This document shows, piece by piece, positions 9,453-16,521 of a stretch of DNA of 64,000 bases. Each line of letters starts with the position of its first letter. The stretch's first letter is position 1. Both the position numbers and the translations under genes were made by a program. The notes beneath the pieces were generated by a model that had not been told where the DNA came from, searched no databases, and saw only the letters and a program-made list of their open reading frames with translations. The DNA is from SFEL01 sp045603585 (lineage in GTDB: Bacteria; Bacillota; Clostridia; Christensenellales; CAG-138): contig JAZUMK010000027.1 of assembly GCA_045603585.1 (NCBI GenBank), forward strand, positions 1 to 64,000. Reading direction: 5' to 3'.

Positions 9453-10730
9453 ATGATACCATTTGAATGCGAACTGCTTGGAATTTCTTCCAAGGCATAC
9501 AATTACGTTAAGGAATGCGAAGGAGAACTGGCATCTGTTTTTGAAAAGATAGATGCAGTGGAAGCGGCAGGTCAGGCTCGTGTGCTTGCGGCATTTCAGC
9601 AGGAAGGAATTGCCCTCAGGCATTTTGCTCCCACAACAGGCTATGGCTATGACGACATAGGCCGCGATACTTTGGACCGGCTGTTTGCAGCCGCTCTGGA
9701 GGCCGAGGATGCCCTTGTTCGCCCCCAGATAACCTCCGGTACCCATGCTATATTTACCGCGCTCTCAGGCCTGCTTGAGCCGGGAGACACCATGCTGTCC
9801 CTTACAGGCAAGCCCTACGACACCCTTGAAAAGGCTATCGGTCTGGATGGCAGCGAATACAATTCCCTTGCCCGAAGGGGAGTAAAGTATGCTCAGGTAG
9901 ATCTTTGCGATGGCCGTATCGACCTGAAAGCTGCCGAAAAGGCACTTTTCCCTCAGGTCAAGCTGGTATATTTCCAGCGTTCCCGGGGCTATTCCTGGCG
10001 CAATGCGCTTACTCCAGAAGAAATGCTGCCCGCCTTTGAATTGGTACGCCGCATTGCTCCCGATGCTTTTATAGTTGTAGACAATTGCTATGGCGGCTTT
10101 ACCCGCATACATGAGCCCACTTATTACGGTGCAGATGTTATCGTAGGCTCTCTTATAAAGAACCTCGGCGGCGGTATAGCCCCGACAGGCGGCTACATTG
10201 CCGGCACAAAGCGCGCTATAGAACGCATTGAAATGACACTCACCGTACCCGGAATGGGCAGGGAAGTGGGCTCCTATGCAGGCTCCTATGCACCCTTCTA
10301 TCAGGGCCTTTTCATGGCTCCTCACATTACTGCGCAGGCTTTAAAGAGCGCCGTATTGTTTGCCCGGGTATTCGAAAAAACGGGCATGATAAGCATGCCT
10401 GCCAGCACCGATGAACGTTCTGATATCGTTCAGTCCCTCCGCTTTAATTCTGCGGATGCCCTTATTTCCTTCTGCCGCAGCATACAAAAAGCGGCCCCGG
10501 TGGACAGCTTTGTCCAGCCGGAGCCCTGGGATATGCCCGGATATACCAGTCAGGTCATTATGGCGGCAGGCGCCTTTGTGCAGGGCTCATCCATTGAGCT
10601 GAGTGCCGATGCTCCAATCGTGGAGCCTTATACCGCATATGTGCAGGGCGGTCTCACCTTTGCCCATGGAAGAATTGGCGTTATGTATGCCCTTGACGAC
10701 CTTATAAGGATAGGGGAAGTGGCAATATAA
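9453..10730 (+). CDS. Methionine gamma-lyase family PLP enzyme (YnbB type, 'aluminium resistance' family)
   Basis: A 425-residue PLP-dependent protein of the family annotated as aluminium resistance protein or methionine gamma-lyase related, represented by B. subtilis YnbB, which also lies just after hfq. The likely PLP lysine is Lys236 in GSLIKNLGGG. The DNCYGGF motif near residue 210 supplies the pyridine-binding aspartate. It probably acts on a sulfur amino acid in the cytoplasm, but the real substrate is not established for this family. The gap to hfq is 3 nt, so it ends the operon. Its stop lies 1 nt from the stop of convergent lexA. Confidence 0.85.
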   Translation: MIPFECELLGISSKAYNYVKECEGELASVFEKIDAVEAAGQARVLAAFQQEGIALRHFAPTTGYGYDDIGRDTLDRLFAAALEAEDALVRPQITSGTHAIFTALSGLLEPGDTMLSLTGKPYDTLEKAIGLDGSEYNSLARRGVKYAQVDLCDGRIDLKAAEKALFPQVKLVYFQRSRGYSWRNALTPEEMLPAFELVRRIAPDAFIVVDNCYGGFTRIHEPTYYGADVIVGSLIKNLGGGIAPTGGYIAGTKRAIERIEMTLTVPGMGREVGSYAGSYAPFYQGLFMAPHITAQALKSAVLFARVFEKTGMISMPASTDERSDIVQSLRFNSADALISFCRSIQKAAPVDSFVQPEPWDMPGYTSQVIMAAGAFVQGSSIELSADAPIVEPYTAYVQGGLTFAHGRIGVMYALDDLIRIGEVAI

Positions 10731-10731
10731 A

Positions 10732-11352
10732 TCAATATTGTCTCAGCAGGGAGATCACCTTGCCGATTATCTCAACATCCTCATAGTTTACGCATATTGG
10801 CTCCATCTTGGAATTTTCAGGCTGGAGCCTTATTTTATCCTTTTCCTTGAATATGCGCTTAACCGTGGCGCTGTCTCCCGCAACGCGGGCAACAACTATA
10901 TCGCCGTTATCCGCCTGTATTCCCCTATGAACAACGATCATATCGCCGTTATTTATGCCGGCTTCTATCATGCTGTCGCCTTTTACGTCCAGAATGAATA
11001 CTTCACCCTGTTCAGCTCCATGGAGCAATACAGAAGGCAGGGGAAGGGTATCATACATACTCATATCGTCAAAGGCCAGTATGGGCTGACCTGCTGCAAC
11101 CGTACCTATGCGGGGAACGTTATGCATGCCCTTTGGCGCAGCATTGGCAAGGGATATGTTGCGATGGGCCGCGCTGCCGCTGGTAAGAAGGCCCATTTCT
11201 TTTAAGGCTTTAATATGAGAGTGAACGGAGGAAGTAGAGCTGAGACCCACAGCTGCGCCGATTTCGCGAACAGTGGGGGGAATAGAGTTATTCTCAATAT
11301 AGCTGCGTATAAAATCATAAACAGCCTGCTGCTGTTTTGTAAGCTGCTGCAT
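10732..11352 (-). CDS. lexA: LexA repressor, SOS regulator
   Basis: A 206-residue LexA. The N-terminal winged helix (about residues 1-65) includes TVREIGAAVGLSSTSSVHSH. The self-cleavage site is Ala87-Gly88. The catalytic dyad is Ser127 (GDSM) and Lys165 (ATVKRIF). RecA filament (recA at 18.3 kb) should stimulate autocleavage and derepress SOS genes. A GGAGG site lies 6 nt before the ATG. The divergent intergenic region carries a perfect LexA box beside the lexA -35 element, which supports autoregulation. The gene ends 1 nt from the convergent PLP enzyme gene, with no clear terminator between them. Confidence 0.97.
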   Translation of the reverse strand: MQQLTKQQQAVYDFIRSYIENNSIPPTVREIGAAVGLSSTSSVHSHIKALKEMGLLTSGSAAHRNISLANAAPKGMHNVPRIGTVAAGQPILAFDDMSMYDTLPLPSVLLHGAEQGEVFILDVKGDSMIEAGINNGDMIVVHRGIQADNGDIVVARVAGDSATVKRIFKEKDKIRLQPENSKMEPICVNYEDVEIIGKVISLLRQY

Positions 11353-11442
11353 ATAATTCCTCCAATAATCAGCCGAAAGGTGGTATAATAGTATCGAAAG
11401 AAGACGGCAGGGCTATGATTTTACCTGCAATCTCCTGCAAAA

Positions 11443-11471
11443 ATTATACCATAGGGTACATAACTGTTCAA
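11443..11471 (-). promoter_or_regulatory. lexA promoter
   Basis: On the minus strand: TTGAAC (11471-11466), a 17-bp spacer and TATAAT (11448-11443). The LexA box abuts the upstream edge of this -35 element. The expected leader is about 85 nt. Confidence 0.7.
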
Positions 11472-11483
11472 GAACATTTGTTC
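11472..11483. promoter_or_regulatory. LexA operator (SOS box)
   Basis: GAACATTTGTTC, a 12-bp match to the Gram-positive SOS box core GAAC-N4-GTTC. It lies between lexA and the divergent gene at 11521. It touches the lexA -35 and lies between a weak -35 and a TATATT (11489-11494) for the rightward gene. It is the only box of this form I noticed in a non-coding region of the window. Confidence 0.8.
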
Positions 11484-11520
11484 AGTGCTATATTTCGACA
11501 ATTTTCGGGAGGGATAAACA

Positions 11521-11859
11521 ATGGCAGAACGCAATGAAATGGACTACTGCGATCTGGATCCGACCAAGCTGTGTGATAACTGCTGCCGCTGCATTGAAAG
11601 CGGGGAAGACTACGAGGAATTTCAGCTAGAGCAGCTTACGGATGCCATTTCCACATTGGATGAATTGGCAGAACTGCCTTTTGATTTTGATGACGAGGAT
11701 GACGAGTATGTATTTGACTCCTCCAGCGTTGCTCCGCTGGAGATCGATCCACAGCTAATGGCTGAATGGGAGAAAAAGCTGCGTATATACGAAATAGAAG
11801 AGGCCCAGCAGCTTGTGCGGAGCCTTCATGGTACCCGCAGAAAGCGGGACAGGGATTAA
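11521..11859 (+). CDS. Small acidic Cys-rich protein of unknown function, candidate LexA target
   Basis: 112 residues that I do not recognise. The N-terminus holds five cysteines (Cys10, 18, 21, 22, 24), which could bind a metal or Fe-S cluster. The middle is strongly acidic (FDFDDEDDE near residues 55-65). The C-terminus is helical and ends in a basic run (RRKRDRD). No signal peptide or membrane segment is visible. A GGGAGGG site lies 7 nt before the ATG. It is divergent from lexA across a LexA box, the place where B. subtilis has the SOS cell-division inhibitor yneA, but no LysM domain or other similarity to YneA is visible. Its stop overlaps the convergent recombinase stop by 4 nt. Confidence 0.75.
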   Translation: MAERNEMDYCDLDPTKLCDNCCRCIESGEDYEEFQLEQLTDAISTLDELAELPFDFDDEDDEYVFDSSSVAPLEIDPQLMAEWEKKLRIYEIEEAQQLVRSLHGTRRKRDRD

Positions 11860-12902
11860 TCCTCTCTCAATTTTACAACCTTGGCCGCAAGGCGACGCCT
11901 GTCCTCGGATACCGCAGCATAGTGCTTGCGGGTGGTGTTTACGTCCTTGTGGCCCAATACATCAGCCACCAGATATATATCCCCGGTTTCACGATAAAGG
12001 TTCGTGCCGTAGGTGCTCCTTAATTTGTGAGGGGATATTCTTTTTTGCGGAGTTACTATGGAGGAGTATTTCTTAACCAGATATTCCACAGCCCGCACAG
12101 TAAGACGCTTATTCTGCAATGAAAGGAACATCGCTTCTTCGTGGCCCTCTGCGGCATTCATCTGCTCTCGCTCCAGCATGTAGTTCAGCAGCGCTGTACG
12201 CGCCTCATCACCGAATACCAGAATATCCTGATTGCCGCCCTTTCTGATGATGGAAAACTCGTTTTCAGAAAAGTTGATATCATCCATATTTATGCCAACC
12301 AGCTCACTGATTCGTATGCCGGTGCCAAGGAAAAGGGTGAGTATCGCCAGATCGCGGGCCTGCGTGCGCTTGTGGAATTGTTTTTGTTTATCCGTAAGGC
12401 CTTCGCCCGACTGTACGGTATCAAGAAGATTTGCAACCTCATTTGGCTCAAGGCGAACAATGGCCTTGTCATGTATTGCAGGCTGATTTACAAGGGATGG
12501 GGCATTGGTGGCAAGCCTCTCCTTGCGGCAGAAATACTTATAAAATGCCCTCAGGGTGGATAGCTTTCTGGCTTTTGCCCGCTCACCGTTGATGTATTCC
12601 TTATTGTCCTCATCGGTATAATAGGAGATATAGCTCAAAAAATCTTCAACAGTAGTGGTGGTAACTTTGTCAAGGTCCGCCAGGGTAAGCGTAGATACGG
12701 TTTTATCGGAAAATTCCGGCTGCTGAACAAGAAAGCGAAAGAATATCCTTAAATCAAACCCATATGCGTAGCGGGTACGCACCATTGTATCATTCTGAAT
12801 ACCACGGAAAAACTCCTGACAGAAGGGGGGGAGCTCTGTCAGCAGTTCCCTCAGCATTGTGGTGTATTTTTTGTATTCGCTTCCGGCATAATTTTCGGAC
12901 AT
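11856..12902 (-). CDS. Tyrosine recombinase, XerS-like
   Basis: A 348-residue tyrosine recombinase with every catalytic residue: Arg197 (GTGIRISE), Lys221 (RKGGN), His292 and Arg295 (SPHKLRSTYG), His318 (LGHKD) and the nucleophile Tyr328 (RKHYAAV). The N-terminal core-binding SAM-like domain spans about residues 25-130. It is longer than XerC or XerD (about 300 residues) and close to streptococcal XerS, which works alone on difSL. Chromosome dimer resolution is therefore the likely role, together with FtsK (22.5-25 kb). A phage-type integrase is less likely because no other mobile genes are nearby. The SD (AAGGA) is modest. Confidence 0.88.
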   Translation of the reverse strand: MSENYAGSEYKKYTTMLRELLTELPPFCQEFFRGIQNDTMVRTRYAYGFDLRIFFRFLVQQPEFSDKTVSTLTLADLDKVTTTTVEDFLSYISYYTDEDNKEYINGERAKARKLSTLRAFYKYFCRKERLATNAPSLVNQPAIHDKAIVRLEPNEVANLLDTVQSGEGLTDKQKQFHKRTQARDLAILTLFLGTGIRISELVGINMDDINFSENEFSIIRKGGNQDILVFGDEARTALLNYMLEREQMNAAEGHEEAMFLSLQNKRLTVRAVEYLVKKYSSIVTPQKRISPHKLRSTYGTNLYRETGDIYLVADVLGHKDVNTTRKHYAAVSEDRRRLAAKVVKLRED

Positions 12903-13005
12903 TTTAATTTGTTCCTTTTTATTTAAAGTATTTTTTATGTTGGTGGTTTAAAATTAATCTGCGTTTTTGATAAAGCATCCGATGGGGGAATTTTTATCTG
13001 ACTTC

Positions 13006-13034
13006 ATTATAACATATCTTTTCGTTAAACACAA
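13006..13034 (-). promoter_or_regulatory. Promoter of the XerS-like recombinase
   Basis: On the minus strand: TTGTGT (13034-13029), a 17-bp spacer and TATAAT (13011-13006), about 100 nt before the recombinase start. The -35 lies at the centre of the large inverted repeat. Confidence 0.6.
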
Positions 13035-13050
13035 GTTTAACGAAAAGATA
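13015..13050. repeat. Perfect 36-bp inverted repeat over the recombinase promoter
   Basis: Arms tatcttttcgttaaac (13015-13030) and gtttaacgaaaagata (13035-13050) are exact inverted copies with a 4-nt centre. The dyad covers the -35 element, so an operator is the simplest reading. A Xer-type recombination site next to its own gene, as with difSL and xerS, is the alternative. No T-tract follows on either strand, so it is not a typical terminator. Confidence 0.75.
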
Positions 13051-13460
13051 GAGATAAGATTATATGAAAATATGCTGAAATGGTGATTTTAGCCGATTTT
13101 AATGCCTTTGGCCACTTTCGTCTCTTATGCCGTGATTTACGCGTATTCTCAATGTTCAGCATCTTATTTCTTCTCATTAAGATTGATTTCATCCCAAGTA
13201 TTATAAATTCAAACAAAGGATTCCCCAAATAAAAATTCTTCGCGGGCTCTCAGCGCAATCTACGGACACTACATCATCATTGTTGATTTTTTTATGAAGC
13301 AATGCGCTAAGATTATACGGGCAGGCTTTAGTATCATATTAGTTTCATGCTCAATTCAAATCATTATTATAGATAAGGTCGACACAGGAATCTTTTTGCT
13401 TCATCCGCTGTTCCCTCTCCAATTATTTGATATTTATTTAACAATTATGCTTTACATAAC
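13051..13460. other. AT-rich intergenic region without a supported gene
   Basis: About 410 bases between the recombinase promoter dyad and the aminotransferase terminator. Two frames of 63 codons cross it (minus 13228-13037, plus 13294-13485). Neither has a convincing ribosome binding site, and the second runs into the terminator. I see no RNA gene or repeat here. Confidence 0.6.
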
Positions 13461-13489
13461 AAAACCCGCCAGATTTTTATTCTGACGGG
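13461..13489 (-). terminator. Terminator of the aminotransferase gene
   Basis: On the minus strand CCCGTCAGA pairs with TCTGGCGGG (one U-G pair) across a 7-nt loop, followed by TTTTGTT. The wobble pair works only in minus-strand RNA, which fixes its direction. Confidence 0.8.
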
Positions 13490-13499
13490 CCGATTTATT

Positions 13500-14777
13500 T
13501 TACTGATTGAGAAGCTTTTCTGCTGCTGCAAGCTTTACGCAGGTGCAGAATACCTTCATTGCCTCCTCCAGCTCTTCAAGGGGCGGATAGCTGGGCGCAA
13601 TGCGAAGATTGGAATCCTCCGGGTCTTTGCCATAGGGATAAGTTGCTCCTGCGCCTGTCATAACAACGCCCGCATCGGCGCAAAGCTCATTGGTGCGCTT
13701 CGCGCAGCCGGGCAGCGCAAAGAAGCTTACAAAATAGCCGCCCAGAGGCTTGTGCCAATGGCCGATGCCAAGAGGCTGAATTTCGCTGCAGAGCCACTCC
13801 TCTACCATTTCAAACTTGGGCTTCATAAAGGCTGCATGCTTCTTCATATGGGCAATGGTATGCTCCTTATCTTTAAGATAAAGCACATGGCGCAGCTGAT
13901 TTATCTTATCAAAGCCAATGGTCTGTATAGACATCAGCTTCTTCATATATGCGGTGTTTTCCTTGCTGGCTGCAAAGCATGCAATTCCGCCTCCGGGATA
14001 AGTCACCTTGGAGGTAGACGCAAATTCGAATACCATATGAGGGCTGCCTGCCTCACGGCACAACGCGATTATATCGCGGAAGGGCTGGAACTCTCCCTCT
14101 ATTTCATGAACGCAGTATGCGTTATCCCACATGATAATAAAATCCGGAGCTGCAGGCTTGAGAGCAGCCATACGATCGATAACCTCATCGCTGTATACTA
14201 TTCCGTCAGGATTGGAGAACTTGGGAACACACCAGATGCCCTTTACAGCGGGATCCTTTACCATCTCCTCTACCATGTCCATATCAGGGCCATCAGAGTT
14301 CATGGGGATGGTTATCAGCTCCATGCCAAAGGACTGGCTGATCTTAAAATGCCTGTCATAACCGGGTGCAGGGCAAAGCCACTTTACCTTATCCAGCTTG
14401 CACCAGGGCTGCTCAGAGCACAGCAAACCGTGGGTATATGCCTTGGAAATGGTATCATACATAAGGGAAAGGCTTGCATTGCCGGCAGCAAATACTTCAT
14501 CCACCTGCACGCCCAGTAAATCCGCAAAATACGCTTTGCAGCAAGGAAGACCATCCAGACCGCCGTAGTTGCCTGCATCAATACCGTCGCTGAGCATATA
14601 TTCGCGAACGTCAATATCAAACATATCATCCGACAGAGAAGTCTGCGCACGTCCGGGCTTGCCGCGGGACATATCCAGCTTAAGCCCCTTGGCCTTGCAT
14701 GCTTCATATTCCTTTAAAGTTTCCTGATGGAAAGCCTTAAGCTCGTCGCGGGTCATCTGCTGCAATTTCATTGCCAT
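13500..14777 (-). CDS. Aminotransferase class I/II, aspartate aminotransferase type Ic-like
   Basis: A 425-residue PLP aminotransferase. The likely Schiff-base lysine is Lys257 in STSKVTYPGGG, and MWDNAYCVHE near residue 216 supplies the pyridine-binding Asp and Tyr. The N-terminal LDMSRGKPG and NYGGLDGL motifs are typical of the group of unusual aspartate aminotransferases (subgroup Ic). The probable reaction is aspartate plus 2-oxoglutarate to oxaloacetate plus glutamate, but aromatic or alanine substrates are possible. The start is well supported by GGAGG 5 nt before ATG 14777. It has its own promoter and terminator, so it is monocistronic. Confidence 0.88.
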   Translation of the reverse strand: MAMKLQQMTRDELKAFHQETLKEYEACKAKGLKLDMSRGKPGRAQTSLSDDMFDIDVREYMLSDGIDAGNYGGLDGLPCCKAYFADLLGVQVDEVFAAGNASLSLMYDTISKAYTHGLLCSEQPWCKLDKVKWLCPAPGYDRHFKISQSFGMELITIPMNSDGPDMDMVEEMVKDPAVKGIWCVPKFSNPDGIVYSDEVIDRMAALKPAAPDFIIMWDNAYCVHEIEGEFQPFRDIIALCREAGSPHMVFEFASTSKVTYPGGGIACFAASKENTAYMKKLMSIQTIGFDKINQLRHVLYLKDKEHTIAHMKKHAAFMKPKFEMVEEWLCSEIQPLGIGHWHKPLGGYFVSFFALPGCAKRTNELCADAGVVMTGAGATYPYGKDPEDSNLRIAPSYPPLEELEEAMKVFCTCVKLAAAEKLLNQ

Positions 14778-14817
14778 AAATCCTCCGAAAAATTCATATA
14801 AACCAACGTTAGGGCAT

Positions 14818-14847
14818 ATTATACAGTACTAAAATGCAATTTGGCAA
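14818..14847 (-). promoter_or_regulatory. Promoter of the aminotransferase gene
   Basis: On the minus strand: TTGCCA (14847-14842), an 18-bp spacer and TATAAT (14823-14818). The -35 overlaps the hairpin that ends rnhA. Confidence 0.7.
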
Positions 14848-14864
14848 TAACTGAAATTGCATTT
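14831..14864 (-). terminator. Probable terminator after rnhA
   Basis: An 11-bp perfect stem (14832-14842 with 14854-14864) begins directly after the rnhA stop. The stem is AT-rich and the T-run is only four bases, so termination may be partial. Confidence 0.5.
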
Positions 14865-15302
14865 CTATAATATTTTTTTGATTGCCTCCCGGGCCAGTGC
14901 ATCGCATCGGTTGTTGTATTGGTTATCGCTGTGCCCTTTGACCTTATGCCATGTAATGGAGTGTTTTTTGGTGTGGGCGATTATCAGCATCCAAAGGTCT
15001 TTGTTTTCAACGTCCTTTTTTGTGCTGGTCTTCCAGCCGTTTCGCTGCCAGTTGGCTATCCAGCCCTCTGTAAAGGCTCTGCAGAGGTATGCGCTGTCGG
15101 TATATAAATCTACCGCGCACGGCTCTTTAAGGGCATCCAGGCCCTTTATAGCGGCCATAAGCTCCATCCTGTTATTGGTAGTAAGAGATTCGCCGCCGGA
15201 GAGTTCTTTTTTATGCTCATTGAACATAAGAACAGCTCCCCATCCTCCGGGGCCGGGATTTCCGCTGCATGCTCCGTCAGTATATAAAGTTACCCTTTTC
15301 AA
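14865..15302 (-). CDS. rnhA: Ribonuclease HI
   Basis: A 145-residue RNase HI that cuts RNA in RNA-DNA hybrids. The catalytic Asp-Glu-Asp-Asp residues are all seen: Asp9 (YTDGAC), Glu47 (NNRMEL), Asp69 (YTDSAY) and Asp134 (NRCDAL). The basic handle region (NWQRNGWK) is also present. I chose the TTG at 15302 because GGAGG lies 5 nt before it and the protein then begins MKRVTLYTDG as in close relatives. An ATG four codons upstream (15314) has no ribosome binding site and is less likely. Confidence 0.92.
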   Translation of the reverse strand: MKRVTLYTDGACSGNPGPGGWGAVLMFNEHKKELSGGESLTTNNRMELMAAIKGLDALKEPCAVDLYTDSAYLCRAFTEGWIANWQRNGWKTSTKKDVENKDLWMLIIAHTKKHSITWHKVKGHSDNQYNNRCDALAREAIKKIL

Positions 15303-15346
15303 ACCTTCCTCCATGGGGATAATTATTTAATATACAAATATTAAAG

Positions 15347-15376
15347 TTGACATAAGCCCTATATGAATGCTATAAT
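15347..15376 (+). promoter_or_regulatory. Promoter of tRNA-Trp
   Basis: TTGACA (15347-15352), an 18-bp spacer and TATAAT (15371-15376): both hexamers are exact consensus. The tRNA begins 20 nt after the -10 element. Confidence 0.85.
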
Positions 15377-15395
15377 CATCAAGGTCGATTGACTT

Positions 15396-15469
15396 AGGGG
15401 CATGGTGTAATGGTAACACGTGGGTCTCCAAAACCTTTGTTGAGGGTTCGAGTCCTTCTGCCCCTGCCA
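15396..15469 (+). tRNA. tRNA-Trp (anticodon CCA)
   Basis: 74 nt including an encoded CCA end. The acceptor stem AGGGGCA pairs with TGCCCCT. The D arm is GTGT/ACAC, the anticodon loop CTCCAAA gives CCA, and the T arm contains TTCGAGT. The anticodon stem TGGGT/ACCTT has a T-T mismatch and a G-T pair at its outer end. The gene is flanked by its own promoter and terminator. Confidence 0.95.
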
Positions 15470-15502
15470 AATCGCCGCAATGAAAATTGCGGCGATTTTT
15501 TT
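15470..15502 (+). terminator. Terminator of tRNA-Trp
   Basis: A 12-bp perfect stem (15470-15481 with 15486-15497) with a GAAA loop, followed by a T-run. Confidence 0.9.
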
Positions 15503-15520
15503 GTTTCGTATTTTCAGTTA

Positions 15521-16450
15521 TCAGCAAAACTGAATGATGTAATCGTAAAGATTCTGATATGCAATTCGCTGAATTTCGGTTTCACTGAAGCCGGCTTTGC
15601 TCATGGCATTTATCAGGTTGGGCACTTCGCTCCAGTTATTCAGATCTTCCGGATAGTTGGTCATGCCGTCAAAATCAGAGCCAAGGCAGATATGCTCAGG
15701 GCCCACAAGCTCGGCTGCATATGCAATATGCCTTACTATATCCTCGGTATTTGCAGTACCGCGATCGCTGAGATGATTGGGATAGTAGTTTATGCCCACT
15801 ACACCGCCCATTTCGGCTATGGCCTTAACATGCTCATCCTTAAGGCAGCGCTTCTGATTGCAGACAGAGCGCATATTGGAGTGGGAAGCGAAGATAGGCT
15901 GCGTAGACAGGGTTAGAAGCTCGTCTATGCCCGCATCGCTGAGGTGAGATACGTCGATTGCCATACCGATACGATTCATCTCGCGAACGATCTGGCGGCC
16001 TCTTTCGGTGAGGCCCTTATTAACTTTGCGCATGGCAGGAGAAGCAAGCTCGTTGGTGAAATTCCAGGTAAGGTTCATGGCTCTTACGCCAAGGCGATGG
16101 AACAGACGAAGATTTGCAGCTTCACCGTTGATTCCCTCTCCTCCCTCTACGGTAAGCACTGTGGCAATCTTATCACCGCTGGGATCAAAATCCTTGGTGA
16201 GAGGCACAAGCTCAGGATTGGCGTCCAGCATCGTATGATAACCGTCCATCAGATCCATAGCCTGCTGCAGGCAGTTTCGCTTCATGTCCTGATCTATCCA
16301 GGCAGCAAAGAAAACAAGCTTTGCATTTGCCTCCTGCATATAGGGCAGCGCCACAGCCTGCTTTGCATTGGGTTTCCTAAGATCCCACTTATCATTGACC
16401 ATGTAATAGATAAAGTCGCAATGGGCATCAGCCAGGGGAAGTCTTTGCAT
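15521..16450 (-). CDS. Membrane dipeptidase (peptidase M19)
   Basis: A 309-residue zinc dipeptidase of the renal dipeptidase family, which cleaves dipeptides, including those with a D-residue at the C-terminal side. Metal ligands are visible as His10 and Asp12 (DAHCD), bridging Glu102 (VEGGEG), His169 (DVSHLSD) and His190 (ASHSN). GSDFDG near residue 257 is a further family motif. No signal peptide is present, so it is probably cytoplasmic. It stands between tRNA-Trp and rny. Its start follows the rny terminator with a GAAGGAGA site, which suggests its own transcript or readthrough from rny. Confidence 0.93.
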   Translation of the reverse strand: MQRLPLADAHCDFIYYMVNDKWDLRKPNAKQAVALPYMQEANAKLVFFAAWIDQDMKRNCLQQAMDLMDGYHTMLDANPELVPLTKDFDPSGDKIATVLTVEGGEGINGEAANLRLFHRLGVRAMNLTWNFTNELASPAMRKVNKGLTERGRQIVREMNRIGMAIDVSHLSDAGIDELLTLSTQPIFASHSNMRSVCNQKRCLKDEHVKAIAEMGGVVGINYYPNHLSDRGTANTEDIVRHIAYAAELVGPEHICLGSDFDGMTNYPEDLNNWSEVPNLINAMSKAGFSETEIQRIAYQNLYDYIIQFC

Positions 16451-16468
16451 ATATTTCTCCTTCTTTCT

Positions 16469-16501
16469 AAAAAATTAAGGATATGCGCCGCATATCCTTA
16501 A
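16469..16501 (-). terminator. Terminator of rny
   Basis: A 12-bp perfect stem (16475-16486 with 16490-16501) and a 3-nt loop, followed on the minus strand by six T. It lies 20 nt after the rny stop. Confidence 0.9.
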
Positions 16502-16521
16502 TTGATTTGCTAAATAATTTT

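Noticed and set aside
13015..13050. The 36-bp dyad as a transcription terminator
   Set aside because: No T-run follows on either strand, and it sits upstream of a gene over a promoter, not after a stop codon.
13037..13485. Two 63-codon frames in the gap between the recombinase and aminotransferase genes
   Set aside because: Neither has a good start signal; one overlaps the promoter dyad and the other the aminotransferase terminator.
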